NCBI GenBank assembly: GCA_963772445.1
Contig: CAVYXK010000015.1
Location: forward strand, 1-64,000
DNA length: 64,000 bases
Direction of reading: 5' to 3'
From: CAVYXK01 sp963772445
GTDB taxonomy: Bacteria > Pseudomonadota > Alphaproteobacteria > Acetobacterales > Acetobacteraceae
The stretch's first letter is position 1; each line of letters starts with the position of its first letter. Position numbers and translations under genes: made by a program. The notes under the pieces were generated by a model. It did not search any database. It had not been told where the DNA came from and was given only the letters and a program-made list of their open reading frames with translations. This document shows, one piece after another, positions 48,077-59,209 of this stretch.

Positions 48077-49669
48077 GTAATTGCTCACCCTGGGGTGGCT
48101 GGTTGGAGGACCACGGGCACTTGCGCTCCCGCCAGGGCGGTTCGGAGTGCTTGCAGCACAGAAATTCCATTGGCTTTGGCTGTGCTCACGACTGAACGAA
48201 AGGCAGCGTAGGTCTCTGCACCCCACTCACAGCGGAACCCATTGGTCACTTTGCGAAATATCACGCTCGGACGCAGAGACTGCTCGGAAATGTTGTTGGT
48301 GGGAGGCACGTCGCGGTGGCTCATGAACACGAACAGGTGTTCTCGATGTGCCGCGATGCACTTGCGTAGCTTAACTCCCGGCTCGCCGATCGGCACCACA
48401 GCCATAATTCGATTGAGCCTGCGCTCGAGGTCGCCCAGATACTGCCGCAGAGTACCTGTCTGTCAGACGATCTCGTCGTCGCCCGATGGCAAGCGCACGT
48501 AGCAGCAGCCACTTGAACCGAAGGCTGAAGGCGGTATCACCGCAGTCAACGGCATAGTTCGCTGTGCGGAGCAGGTGAGCCAGGCACACCTGCCATTTGA
48601 CTGCGTGGCCGCGCTGGCTATGCAACATGTCAGACACCCAAACCAGTGGTTTGATGTCACTGAACAACGCCTGCACTACCGCCTTGCCACGGCTGGGATG
48701 GATTACGTGCAACACGGCGAGCGTGCCGATGAACACCCACTCCCACCAATTCTTGCCACTGACCCGCGCCGAGGTCTCATCCGAGCATACCACCGGACTG
48801 GCGAGCACGGCGGCGCGAATGGGTGCGGTCGCCGCCAGCAAAGGTTCGCGTGCTCGAGCCAAGATGTTGCTGATCGCGCCCTCGCTGATCGAGAGGCCAA
48901 AGATCTCGTCCATCCGCTGCGCCAACCGCTGCATACCAACGGCGTGGGCGTAGTGGAGATAGACCACCAACGCGGCAATGGATTGACCGAAGGGCGAACC
49001 TGGCTCCAGACCGGCTGGCGCCTCGGCGCACACGTGCTCGCCGCAGCAGGAGCAGCAACCACCAAACAATCGTACCCGTGTTACATCTGGCTTGATCGGT
49101 GGAAGTTCGATGCGGTCGTAGACCTGCTGGGGGGTCTGGGCGGCCTTCGGAAACCTCGCCCGACACTTGGGACAGGCACTCAGCGTCGCATCAACCACGC
49201 GATCGGGGTTGGGATGCAGTGACCGCCCCACGCCCGGTCGGCTCTTACGCCGTGGGCGGTCGTGGTCCGGCTCTGCTCGATCTTTCTTTGGACCTTTGGA
49301 CGGCGGCATCGACGAGTTGTCTGGCGTCTTTGGTGGCCGGTTCAGTCGCTCAAGCTTCGCCTCTAGCGCTGCGATCCGTTCGGCTTGCGCGGCGATTATC
49401 TTGTCCTGCTCCGCGATCCTCTGATGCGCTGTCGTCAACTGTTCGAACAACGCCAGGATCAGCGTGTCCTTCTCGGCGACCGATAACTTGCTGAGATCGG
49501 GGGTGTGCGTCACCCCTGTCTTAGAGTCGAGTCACCCGTTACCGCGTCAAGCAATTCCTATGCTGTTAACTCGTACGTGATCCGCACGTCTTGTCAGATA
49601 CCTCGCTGCCCAATGGGCCAATCGTTGCAAAATAACTCACCTCGGGCCGCTACCCAGGTGAGCAATTAC
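48077..49669. mobile_element. IS66-family insertion sequence with 8-bp target duplication
   Basis: A 1593-bp element. Inverted ends are GTAATTGCTCACCC at the left and GGTGAGCAATTAC at the right. The target duplication GCGGCGCG is perfect at 48069-48076 and 49670-49677, the 8-bp size typical of IS66. It contains only a tnpC-type gene (no tnpA/tnpB). It inserted into the last codons of the VOC-family gene that now ends at 49666. Confidence 0.92.
48085..49513 (-). pseudogene. IS66-family transposase (TnpC type), frameshifted
   Basis: About 475 residues when repaired. The N-terminus has the leucine-zipper-like helix (AEQDKIIAAQAERIAALEAK), the Pro-Pro-Lys linker KTPDNSSMPPSKGPKKDR, the zinc-finger region LSACPKCRARF...CCSCCGEHVCAE and the DDE domain starting VVCSDETSARV. 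After LLLRALAIGRR (about 48465) the frame changes, and the remainder VPPTNNISEQSLRPSVIFRK and TNGFRCEWGAETYAAFRSVV, with the final Glu region, is in another frame. So the transposase is probably inactive unless the indel is an error. Confidence 0.9.
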
Positions 49670-50118
49670 GCGGCGCGGCGTTCGATCTCGTCGGGCGGAA
49701 CATCCTCGACATGAGTCGAGACATGCCAGACATGGCCGAACGGATCGATGATGGTCGCCATACGATCCCCGTAAAACTTCGTTTCGATCGGCCCCACCAG
49801 TTTCGCGCCGGCCGCATCGGCCGCATGCGCGGCGGCGTCGGCGTCATCGACATAAAGATGCAGTGAGATCGGGCCAGCCTGATCCTGTCGGGGCGCCTTG
49901 GTTCCGTGCTCCGGCAACTCATCGGCCAGCATGATGAGCGAGTCGCCGACCGCCAGCTCGGCATGTCCAATCCGTCGCTCCGGACCCGGCAGTCGCATCC
50001 GTTGTACAGCGCGGAACACCGTCCGGTAGAAGTCGATGGCTCGTGCGGCGTCGCGCACAATCAGATACGGGGTAAGGCTCGGATAGCCTGCCGGCTTCGG
50101 CTGTACCTTCGTTGGCAT
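49666..50118 (-). CDS. VOC-family (glyoxalase/PhnB-like) protein, C-terminus altered by IS66
   Basis: A 150-residue protein of the vicinal-oxygen-chelate fold: PYLIVRDAARAIDFYRTVFR, HAELAVGDSLIMLADELPEH, ISLHLYVDDADAAAHAADAA and FGHVWHVSTHVEDVPPDEIE. Such proteins bind metal and act as glyoxalases or resistance factors. The gene now ends ERRAA followed by TAA, where the stop lies inside the IS66 end. Joining the flanks without the element restores ERRAAALSK and a TGA at 48053-48055. So only the last four residues are lost and function may persist. Confidence 0.87.
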   Translation of the reverse strand: MPTKVQPKPAGYPSLTPYLIVRDAARAIDFYRTVFRAVQRMRLPGPERRIGHAELAVGDSLIMLADELPEHGTKAPRQDQAGPISLHLYVDDADAAAHAADAAGAKLVGPIETKFYGDRMATIIDPFGHVWHVSTHVEDVPPDEIERRAA

Positions 50119-50214
50119 CGATTGTCCTCCCGACTACCCCGCAAAAGAATAGCACAAGGCCCCGCTTCCCTGGATCCGGCTCACGCCCGGTTGACGCAAT
50201 TCGGCTCCCGCGCC

Positions 50215-50860
50215 ATCGTATCGGTCGCGCATCAGCGGCTCGGTCGATAAAGACCGCATGGGGCGCTCCTTCGCGCTGCATACGTTCAGCGGCAATCTCG
50301 GCTTCTCATCTGCTCCGCCCGTCATCGCCGTATTGACCTTGGCGATGGGCTGGCGAGCCAGCCTGATCCTGGTCGGCCTGCTCGGCGTGCCAGTCGTCGT
50401 TTCGATCATGTTGCAAAGCAGCATCCTGGCCGATCAGGCCCGGCACCAGGCGACACATCACAGTCCGAAGCTCTCTGGGCGTGAACTGCTTACCAGCCGA
50501 ACCATGCTGTTGTTCTTTGTTTTCTTCCTGCTGGGCTCAATGGCCGGCGCCGGCGTGCAGTCCTGGTTGGTCGCCGTGCTGCATGCGGTGAAGTCGATGG
50601 ACCTGCGGACCGCCTCGACGGCGCTGACCGGCTACATGATCGGGTCCACGTGCGGCGTGTTGGTCGGCGGTTGGTTCGCGGATACTTACAAGCGGCACGT
50701 GCCGGCCTTCGCCGTGCCGTTGACCATCGCCTCGGCGGTGCTGGTCCTGACGGTGTATTGGGCTAGCCTGCCGGACGTGGCGGTGATCGCCGTGATGTTC
50801 GCGTTCGGTCTCGCGCTGGGCGCCAGCCGCACCCCGCGCGACGTGACTATGCGAGTGCCA
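50215..50860 (+). pseudogene. MFS transporter fragment lacking both ends
   Basis: The middle of a 12-TM transporter: SVDKDRMGRSFALHTFSGNL, GWRASLILVGLLGVPVVVSI, LFFVFFLLGSMAGAGVQSWL and VMFAFGLALGASRTPRDVTM. The N-terminal helices before about 50215 and the C-terminal helices after TPRDV are missing. It resembles the MFS family that carries the RTPRD motif before helix 11. The downstream break leads into a recombinase scrap. Confidence 0.75.
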
Positions 50861-50967
50861 TCATGCAGCGGTCGTCTCGGCGATCTAGAGAGGAAGCCAA
50901 ATGTCGAAGGGATCCGACATTCCGTCGCGGCGCTCGAGAATGAGGGGGGGTGGACAGGGTGATGCCG

Positions 50968-51010
50968 CGCGCGCGTCGGCTATGCCCGGGTATCCACGAA
51001 CCGACTAGGA
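50968..51010 (+). pseudogene. Scrap of a serine recombinase (resolvase) N-terminus
   Basis: Reads RVGYARVSTN, the catalytic-serine start of Tn3-type resolvases, then a different frame. Only about 12 codons remain. It probably marks the deletion that removed the end of the MFS gene. Confidence 0.55.
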
Positions 51011-51075
51011 TCGGGACTTGCCGGCCCCGTGATGGCTCCCCAGCCTGAGGGCAGCAGCCTCGCGGAGACTGACCC

Positions 51076-52575
51076 ATGCGCCGACCCGAGATGGTGGTAC
51101 TGGCCCTGCTGCTCGGCGGCGCCATCGCGGTACACGCCGCGCCGCCAACTGATCGGACCGTTCCCGGCTATCACGGCGACGCCACCCGCAGCGGCAACTA
51201 CGTCATGCCCGGCCTGACCTGGCAGACCGCGCCATCTATGCACCGGGACACCGAATTCGACGGCCACGTCGATGGTCATGTCTATGCCCAGCCGCTGTAT
51301 TGGCGACCGCCCGGCGCCGCGCATGGCCGGATCATCGTTGCGACCGAGAGTAACGAGGTCGCCGCGCTGGCGGCCGATACCGGGCGCCCAGTCTGGCACA
51401 CGACGCTCGGGGCGCCGGTCTCGCGCGCGGCGCTGCCCTGCGGGGACATCAACCCCCAAGGGATCACCGGCACGCCGGTGATCGACCCCGCCTCGGGGGC
51501 GGTCTTCCTCGATGCCATGGTCTCGCAGGGCAGCGCGCCACAGCATCTCGTCTTCGGGCTGCGGCTTACCGATGGCGCTGTCCTCCCCGGTTGGCCGGTC
51601 AACGTCCAACAGGCGCTCCGGCGATATGGCATCGACTTCGTGCCGCGCGCGCAGAATCAGCGCGCCGCGCTGGCTCTGCTCGACCGGCGCATCTTCGTCG
51701 CGTTCAGCGGGAGTTTTGGCGATTGCGGCGACTATCACGGCGTCGTGCTCGGCATCGCCGCCGACCCGCCGCAACCGGTCGCGGCCTGGTCCACGCGTGC
51801 CCTGAAGGGCGGCATCTGGGCTCCCGGCGGCATCAGTTCCGACGGCGCCGCTCTGTTCTTCTCGACCGGCAACACCGAGGGCGCGACGGAATGGGGAGAC
51901 GGAGAGGGCGCGTTCCGCGCCGCTCCCGATCTTCGCCACTCGACCAACCCGCGCGACTTTTTCACGCCCTCGGACTGGAAGCAGTTGGACGACGACGACC
52001 TGGACCTTGGCGGGACCAATCCGCTGCCCATCGACCTGCCGGTGCCGTCCGGGACGGCACGGCTGCTGGTGGTGCTCGGGAAGGACGGCAACGCCTATCT
52101 GCTGAATCGCGATGATCTCGGCGGGATCGGCGGGCAGCTCGCGATGCGGCGCGCCGCCGACACGCTCATCATCACGAGCCCCGTCTTCTATCCCTGGCAG
52201 GGACGTGTGCTGGTCGCGTATCAGGCGCGTCGCGCCGTTTGTCCGAACGGCAGCGCGCGAGGCGGGCTCGCGGCCCTCGCCGTCACCGCCGCCGGGCGAG
52301 CCGGATTGGCACCCGCGTGGTGCGCGCCGCTGGATGGGCGCGGCGCGCCTGCCGTTACCACAACGGACGGCGCAGCCGATCCGATCGTGTGGATCGCCGG
52401 CGCCGAGGGCGACGACCGGCTGCATGCCTTCCGCGGCGATACCGGGGCGCAGCTCTGGACCAGCACCGATGTGCTGAGCGGTCTGCGCCACTTCGTGACC
52501 ATCCTCGCCGCGGAGGATCGGCTCTATATTGCCGGCGATGGGCGGGTCTATGCTTTCACCACGGCCGCAAAATGA
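51076..52575 (+). CDS. Secreted PQQ-type beta-propeller protein
   Basis: A 499-residue protein with a signal peptide (MRRPEMVVLALLLGGAIAVH, cleavage after AVHA). It contains repeated propeller blades of PQQ-enzyme style (GRIIVATESNEVAALAADTG, PVWHTTLGAP, YIAGDGRVYAF). Met/Cys residues are few and no c-type heme motif is present, so it may be a scaffold or assembly protein rather than a quinoprotein dehydrogenase. The start follows GGAG. Its last 26 bp overlap the next gene, which suggests co-translation. The function is not established. Confidence 0.8.
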   Translation: MRRPEMVVLALLLGGAIAVHAAPPTDRTVPGYHGDATRSGNYVMPGLTWQTAPSMHRDTEFDGHVDGHVYAQPLYWRPPGAAHGRIIVATESNEVAALAADTGRPVWHTTLGAPVSRAALPCGDINPQGITGTPVIDPASGAVFLDAMVSQGSAPQHLVFGLRLTDGAVLPGWPVNVQQALRRYGIDFVPRAQNQRAALALLDRRIFVAFSGSFGDCGDYHGVVLGIAADPPQPVAAWSTRALKGGIWAPGGISSDGAALFFSTGNTEGATEWGDGEGAFRAAPDLRHSTNPRDFFTPSDWKQLDDDDLDLGGTNPLPIDLPVPSGTARLLVVLGKDGNAYLLNRDDLGGIGGQLAMRRAADTLIITSPVFYPWQGRVLVAYQARRAVCPNGSARGGLAALAVTAAGRAGLAPAWCAPLDGRGAPAVTTTDGAADPIVWIAGAEGDDRLHAFRGDTGAQLWTSTDVLSGLRHFVTILAAEDRLYIAGDGRVYAFTTAAK

Positions 52576-53530
52576 GCTGATCGACGCGATCGTGCGGGAC
52601 GGCATCCGCCGCTATTTCGCGGCGAGGCGGGAGCGTGTGCGCCCCTTTGTCGATCGGCATTTTTCTCTGCGCGGCACCGCTGCACTCCATCGCGCGGCAC
52701 TCGGCTTCGACGTGCTGCGGGCGCCGGCAAACCTGCTGCTGGCCGGCCCGCAGGGAGCGATGAAGGCGGCCGGAGCTGCGGCCGGACGGCTCGGTGCCGA
52801 GCGCCTGTCGCGGCGTGCCGCCACGCGCAACCTGCTGCTCCGCACCAACGTCTCGCGGCGGCTCGAAGCGTTGATCTGCACCGAGCTGCTGGAGCTGCCA
52901 TACGGCGCAACGGGTCACGAAGCGCCACGCGATGCGCTGGCAGAGACGATCTTGGCGGACGACCGTGTCGCGGCGCTCGCGGCGGAAACCCTTCTGGCGA
53001 TCGGCCGTCGGGCCGACGATCCCGCATTCCGCGCTCGCCTGACCGAAGCGATGGGGAGCTACGCCGCAACCCGCGCCGCGGCCGCGGAGATCACCACGTC
53101 GTTGCTGACGGTGAGTTCCGGTGCGATGGCGCTCAAGCAATTGACGCCAGGTGTGCTGACATTGGGGCCGGCGCTCGCCGCCCTCATCGCGCAGCAATCA
53201 GCGATCGCCGCGTTCCCGCTCGGCACTGGGCTCGGTAGCCTGTGGTATGCGATGTTTCCGGCCGCGCCTGCCGTATTGCTGGTGGCTGGTCTCACCGGGG
53301 GGCTGATGGTTGCCGCCTCCTGCGTGGCGGCGTTTGCCGGGCTGATCTCCGACCCGGTGCAGCGGCGCCTGGGCCTGCATACGCGGCGGCTGAACCGCAT
53401 GCTGGACGCGCTGGAGCGGCAGATGCTGGACCCCGCCGCACCCGCTTTCGCAGTGCACGACCACTACGTGGCGCGCTTGCTTGACGTGTTCGACCTGCTC
53501 GGCTCCGCCTACCGGCTAGCCCACGGCTAA
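52550..53530 (+). CDS. Membrane protein of unknown function (DUF6635-like)
   Basis: About 326 residues. The N-terminus, about residues 10-60, is ELIDAIVRDGIRRYFAARRE and VRPFVDRHFSLRGTAALHRA, which resembles DUF6635-type proteins (recognition from memory, moderate). The C-terminal third has two or three membrane helices (FPAAPAVLLVAGLTGGLMVA, ASCVAAFAGLI) and a helical tail RRLNRMLDALERQMLD. The start ATG at 52550 lies inside the propeller gene end; an ATG at 52529 is in frame too. The tight overlap suggests the two proteins act together. No biochemical role is known to me. Confidence 0.65.
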   Translation: MLSPRPQNELIDAIVRDGIRRYFAARRERVRPFVDRHFSLRGTAALHRAALGFDVLRAPANLLLAGPQGAMKAAGAAAGRLGAERLSRRAATRNLLLRTNVSRRLEALICTELLELPYGATGHEAPRDALAETILADDRVAALAAETLLAIGRRADDPAFRARLTEAMGSYAATRAAAAEITTSLLTVSSGAMALKQLTPGVLTLGPALAALIAQQSAIAAFPLGTGLGSLWYAMFPAAPAVLLVAGLTGGLMVAASCVAAFAGLISDPVQRRLGLHTRRLNRMLDALERQMLDPAAPAFAVHDHYVARLLDVFDLLGSAYRLAHG

Positions 53531-53705
53531 CCTTGGACCGCTGGCATATATAAAGCTGGCCGCGACCGCCCATTAGATATGCCTCCTCGCGTAATGTAAT
53601 AGATTGTACCCGCGTCATTTCCCGACAGTTTTGCTGTCTGGCGGTTCCCCTCTCTCCTCCGCCGTTCTATGATCTCCTGCGTCGGACCGCTTGAAGGAAA
53701 CGTCG

Positions 53706-55916
<2,211 letters not shown>

Positions 55917-56019
55917 TCCGCGCCAGGGCCGGTCCACGGGTCCGGCCGGCGATCCCACGACTTTCTCAGGCACGCACTATAATCTCTGCGCCGATGCTAC
56001 AGAAATTCGGTCCCAGAGT

Positions 56020-57063
56020 TCAGGGCGCTGCGGCAAGCTTGTGAATCATGTTGTCCCTGAGCCAAGCCACGTCCAAACCTCGCAAGAACTCTGCCTGGAG
56101 CTGTTGCCGCCGCTGATCGGTCATGCCGACATCGGATGCCTGAAAAAACTGCGGATCCAACGTGAACATCATATAGGCCTGCATCTCGTTCAGCATCAGC
56201 TCCTCGTCGGTCGTGTCATAGTCCTCTGATCCCAAGAAGCGGCGCACACCGGCACGCTCCGCTTCGGTCAGATCAGTCCGCCAGAATTCGCGGACGTAGG
56301 CCGCATAGGCGGGATCGCTGAAGAACTCCCCGTGCGAGAGCTCGTGGCGCAGAATGGATGCCCGAGCTGACAGAGTGACGTTCGGATCGGCGCCAACGCG
56401 CGGTATGGAGATCAGTCCGCCCGGTGCGCCGGGGGCGAACCAGCCGAGTTGGCGTACCAGCGCGCGCAGCTTCTCCTCGTTCTCGTTCAGTGCGATGTGC
56501 TCACGATCGGCAAGCTCAAAGAACCGGGCCAGAGCCGAGGCCGAATAGTCGTGTCCATAATAAAAGGTCGCGATCGTGTCGCCGCGTTCTCGGATCGCGG
56601 CATCAAGTTCGGCATCAGTCAGCACGCGATCACGCGGCAGGCCGGCCTTCTCCTGCAAGGCCGCAACCCGGTCGAGCATCAGCCCCTGCTGGAGCAGCGT
56701 CGGGAAATCCAGCACGATAATGTTTGGGTTCGCGGCAAAGCGGAACACGGTGAGCGTATCGGCCACATGCTCGCGGATCTCGGCTTCGTTTGCTGTCTGG
56801 AAGGCGAAGGCGGGCGCCGCGGCCGGCGCCGCGGGGGCGGGCGCCAGGGTAGTCGTGGCTGGCCCCCGGGGAACAGCACCCGGATGTGGCAGCAGCGGCG
56901 AATGCCTCGGCCACAATACCCAGATTGCCGCAACTACGGCCAGCAGAGCCGCCCCACTGGCGGCCCAGCCCAGCCTGAACAGAACATGCCCGGGTCGAGC
57001 CCGGCGCCCGCGCGCACCGGGCGGGATCACCTTGATTGTTTCGTCGCCGTCAGTACCGCTCAC
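56020..57063 (-). CDS. Putative membrane-anchored zincin (HExxH) in the T6SS locus
   Basis: A 347-residue protein. The cytoplasmic N-terminus is followed by a membrane helix (WAASGAALLAVVAAIWVLWP, about 33-52), a Pro/Ala linker, then a large extracytoplasmic domain. The zinc-like motif is RASILRHELSHGEFFSDPAY (HELSH near residue 239). A possible third ligand and catalytic-area Glu are in TTDEELMLNEMQAYMM about 60 residues later. GTG start at 57063. It lies 24 bp behind the OmpA gene on the same strand. No known T6SS core subunit looks like it; it could be an accessory peptidase acting on the envelope or an effector processing factor. Confidence 0.7.
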   Translation of the reverse strand: MSGTDGDETIKVIPPGARGRRARPGHVLFRLGWAASGAALLAVVAAIWVLWPRHSPLLPHPGAVPRGPATTTLAPAPAAPAAAPAFAFQTANEAEIREHVADTLTVFRFAANPNIIVLDFPTLLQQGLMLDRVAALQEKAGLPRDRVLTDAELDAAIRERGDTIATFYYGHDYSASALARFFELADREHIALNENEEKLRALVRQLGWFAPGAPGGLISIPRVGADPNVTLSARASILRHELSHGEFFSDPAYAAYVREFWRTDLTEAERAGVRRFLGSEDYDTTDEELMLNEMQAYMMFTLDPQFFQASDVGMTDQRRQQLQAEFLRGLDVAWLRDNMIHKLAAAP

Positions 57064-57087
57064 AGACGCGCCGCGTCGGTGTCGCGA

Positions 57088-57738
57088 CTAGGCGCCCAGA
57101 TTGATGACCGCAACCCGCCGGTTGCGCAGCTCCGCAGTCTGCGGAGGCGTGACCACCAGCAATCCTTGCTCGCCCATGCCGACCGCCTGTAGCCGCGACG
57201 GCGGAATCTTGAAGGTTTGCTCGAGGTAGGCAGAGACCGCGTCCGCTCGTCGCTGCGATAGCGCTTGGTTATACGCGGCGGACCCGACCGTGTCGGTGTG
57301 TCCCTCGATGCGGAAGCGATAGCTCGCCAGGTCTTTGCTGGTAAGCGCGCGGCCGAGCTCGTCCAGGGTCTTCTTGGCCTCCGGCGTCAGCGTTGCGGAA
57401 TTGGTCGGGAAATCAACGTTGAGGCTGACCGAGGGTGCAGTCGCCTCAGCCTGGCTCGGTTGGGACGCCCGCGGTGTAGCCGCCGCCGCAGCCGAGTGGC
57501 TGGCGGGCGGTGGAGCAGCCGAGTGGCTGGCGGGCGGTGGAGCAGCCGGCGTCGCCTGAGCACCGGGATTGGCCAGCCGGATCCCGCGCGTGCCGCCTTG
57601 CGGCAGATTGCCGCTTGGCGTCAGGGACTGGATGATCTGACTTGTGGACGGGTTGCTTTGGGCGAGCGCCGGCACTGCAGTTGCAGCAACCAGCGGGCCG
57701 GCAAGCATGGCAACGATAACTATGCGCACGGCAGTCAC
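57088..57738 (-). CDS. OmpA-family peptidoglycan-binding protein of the T6SS locus
   Basis: A 216-residue protein with a signal peptide (VIVAMLAGPLVAATAVPALA), an Ala/Pro-rich linker containing a duplicated PPASHSAA block, and a C-terminal OmpA-like domain (VDFPTNSATLTPEAKKTLDE, YRFRIEGHTDTVGSAAYNQA, SQRRADAVSAYL). The GHTDxxG...LSxxRA signature binds peptidoglycan. Such proteins often anchor the T6SS membrane complex to the wall. GTG start at 57738. Divergent from tssA, with about 315 bp between. Confidence 0.87.
   Translation of the reverse strand: MTAVRIVIVAMLAGPLVAATAVPALAQSNPSTSQIIQSLTPSGNLPQGGTRGIRLANPGAQATPAAPPPASHSAAPPPASHSAAAAATPRASQPSQAEATAPSVSLNVDFPTNSATLTPEAKKTLDELGRALTSKDLASYRFRIEGHTDTVGSAAYNQALSQRRADAVSAYLEQTFKIPPSRLQAVGMGEQGLLVVTPPQTAELRNRRVAVINLGA
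57491..57544. repeat. 27-bp tandem duplication inside the OmpA-family gene
   Basis: Two perfect adjacent copies of a 27-bp unit (57491-57517 and 57518-57544) encode the repeated PPASHSAA block in the linker. The in-frame length change suggests slippage-driven linker variation. Confidence 0.85.
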
Positions 57739-58053
57739 CCTTGGATAGTGACACTATTCGACAGCTTATAAGAGATTGGGCCAGGCAGCGCCATAACGGA
57801 CTAGGGCCGCTGGAACAATTCCGAGGACCGGCCCCTGATCCCGCCTATGCAAAGTGGCCCCGACAGGATTATGGCGAGGCATTGTCCTGGACATGGCCCC
57901 CCGCTTGCGCGACACTTAAAAACAATCAGGAGGAGGCAGTCGGACTCAGGTGGCGACCCTCACGACAACGGCCAGAGGTAACGACGGCCGCGCTCTGGCA
58001 GTGGCCGCGAGCGGGGGACCGCTGTCGAACTACGTCGTCGGACACGCCTGAAG
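57739..58053. other. Divergent intergenic region upstream of tssA
   Basis: About 315 bp between the OmpA gene (minus) and tssA (plus). An open frame exists but has no homology and runs out of frame into tssA. It probably holds promoters in both directions; no clear -35/-10 or sigma-54 match was found by eye. Confidence 0.4.
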
Positions 58054-59109
58054 ATGCCCCCGCTGGACTTCGGCGCTTGGCTCGCCGCGGTGTCGGATGA
58101 CTCCCCAACCGGCCCCAGCCTGGAATTCGATCCGGATTTCGCCGCACTGGACCGCGCGGCCCAGGGCAAGGTCGAGCAGCAATATGGCGACACCATCATC
58201 GCCGCCGAGAAGCCCGACTGGAAGGAGGTCGAGGCACACGCTGTCGCCCTACTCGAGCGGACTCGAGATCTGCGCGTATTCGGCCATCTGGCAGTGGCCA
58301 AGCTGCATCTCTCCGGACTTGCCGAATACGCCGAGGCGCTGGCGCTCACCCGCCAGCTTCTGGAGACGTGGTGGGACGAGGTCCACCCGCAACTCGACCC
58401 CGAAGACGACAATGACCCCACGTTGCGGGCGAATGCCCTGCTGCGGCTGAGCCACCCCGGCCTGGTGCTTAAATGTATACGCGACATGCCGCTGGCGAGC
58501 TCGCCTCGACTTGGCAACTATTCTTGGCGCGACGTGGGCGTCGCCACCGGCACAATCCCGAGCGACGCAGGTAACAAGCCAACTGAAACGGTGATCCGCT
58601 CGGCATTCCAGGACAGCGACGCGACGCGCCTGTGGCCGCTGCGGGCAGCGGCCGAGACAATCGGGAAAGAGGCTGCGGCGATCTCGGCCGTGTTCGACAC
58701 CCGAAGCGGCTACGGCACCGGGCCGGACTACAGCGAACTGATCAAGCTGACGGGCGAAGTGGCGCGCATGATCGAGCGCTACGCTGTCGCGCTGGCGGAC
58801 AATGAGGCGACCGCGCCGGTTGCGGCCGAAGCCGAGGCAGGTCCCACCGGTACGACGCCGGGACCCGCGACGCGATCCGCAGGTATCACTGCCGCGGCCC
58901 TGACCGCGGTCACCAGCCGCGCCGACGCGGTGCGACTGCTCGAACTGGTTTGCGAATATTATCGCAAGAACGAGCCGTCGAGCCCGCTACCGCTGCTGAT
59001 CGAGCGCGCCCGGCGGCTCGCGGAGATGAACTTCCTTGATATCCTGCGCGACCTGGCGCCCGACGGGCTGGGCCAAGCGCAGAACGTTATAGGAAAACTC
59101 GACGGATGA
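58054..59109 (+). CDS. tssA: Type VI secretion protein TssA
   Basis: A 351-residue ImpA-family protein that primes baseplate and sheath assembly. The N-terminal ImpA domain (GPSLEFDPDFAALDRAAQGK, DWKEVEAHAVALLERTRDLR, TWWDEVHPQLDPEDDNDPTL, about residues 15-130) is clear. A low-complexity linker TAPVAAEAEAGPTGTTPG is followed by a short C-terminal part with RADAVRLLELVCEYYRKNEP and FLDILRDLAPDGL, typical of the short TssA class. It is the first gene of the structural operon and is followed by tssB after 100 bp. Confidence 0.92.
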   Translation: MPPLDFGAWLAAVSDDSPTGPSLEFDPDFAALDRAAQGKVEQQYGDTIIAAEKPDWKEVEAHAVALLERTRDLRVFGHLAVAKLHLSGLAEYAEALALTRQLLETWWDEVHPQLDPEDDNDPTLRANALLRLSHPGLVLKCIRDMPLASSPRLGNYSWRDVGVATGTIPSDAGNKPTETVIRSAFQDSDATRLWPLRAAAETIGKEAAAISAVFDTRSGYGTGPDYSELIKLTGEVARMIERYAVALADNEATAPVAAEAEAGPTGTTPGPATRSAGITAAALTAVTSRADAVRLLELVCEYYRKNEPSSPLPLLIERARRLAEMNFLDILRDLAPDGLGQAQNVIGKLDG

Positions 59110-59209
59110 GGCACCGACGAATCCCTGGCAAGGTGTGACTTAACTCACATCCCGACGATGTCGGTGCGGACTAAACTTCGTGTCAACCACTAGGGCAGCG
59201 AGGCTAACC

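Noticed and set aside
57741..58100. 119-codon frame between the OmpA gene and tssA
   Set aside because: Overlaps the tssA start in another frame and lacks a ribosome site and recognisable domain.
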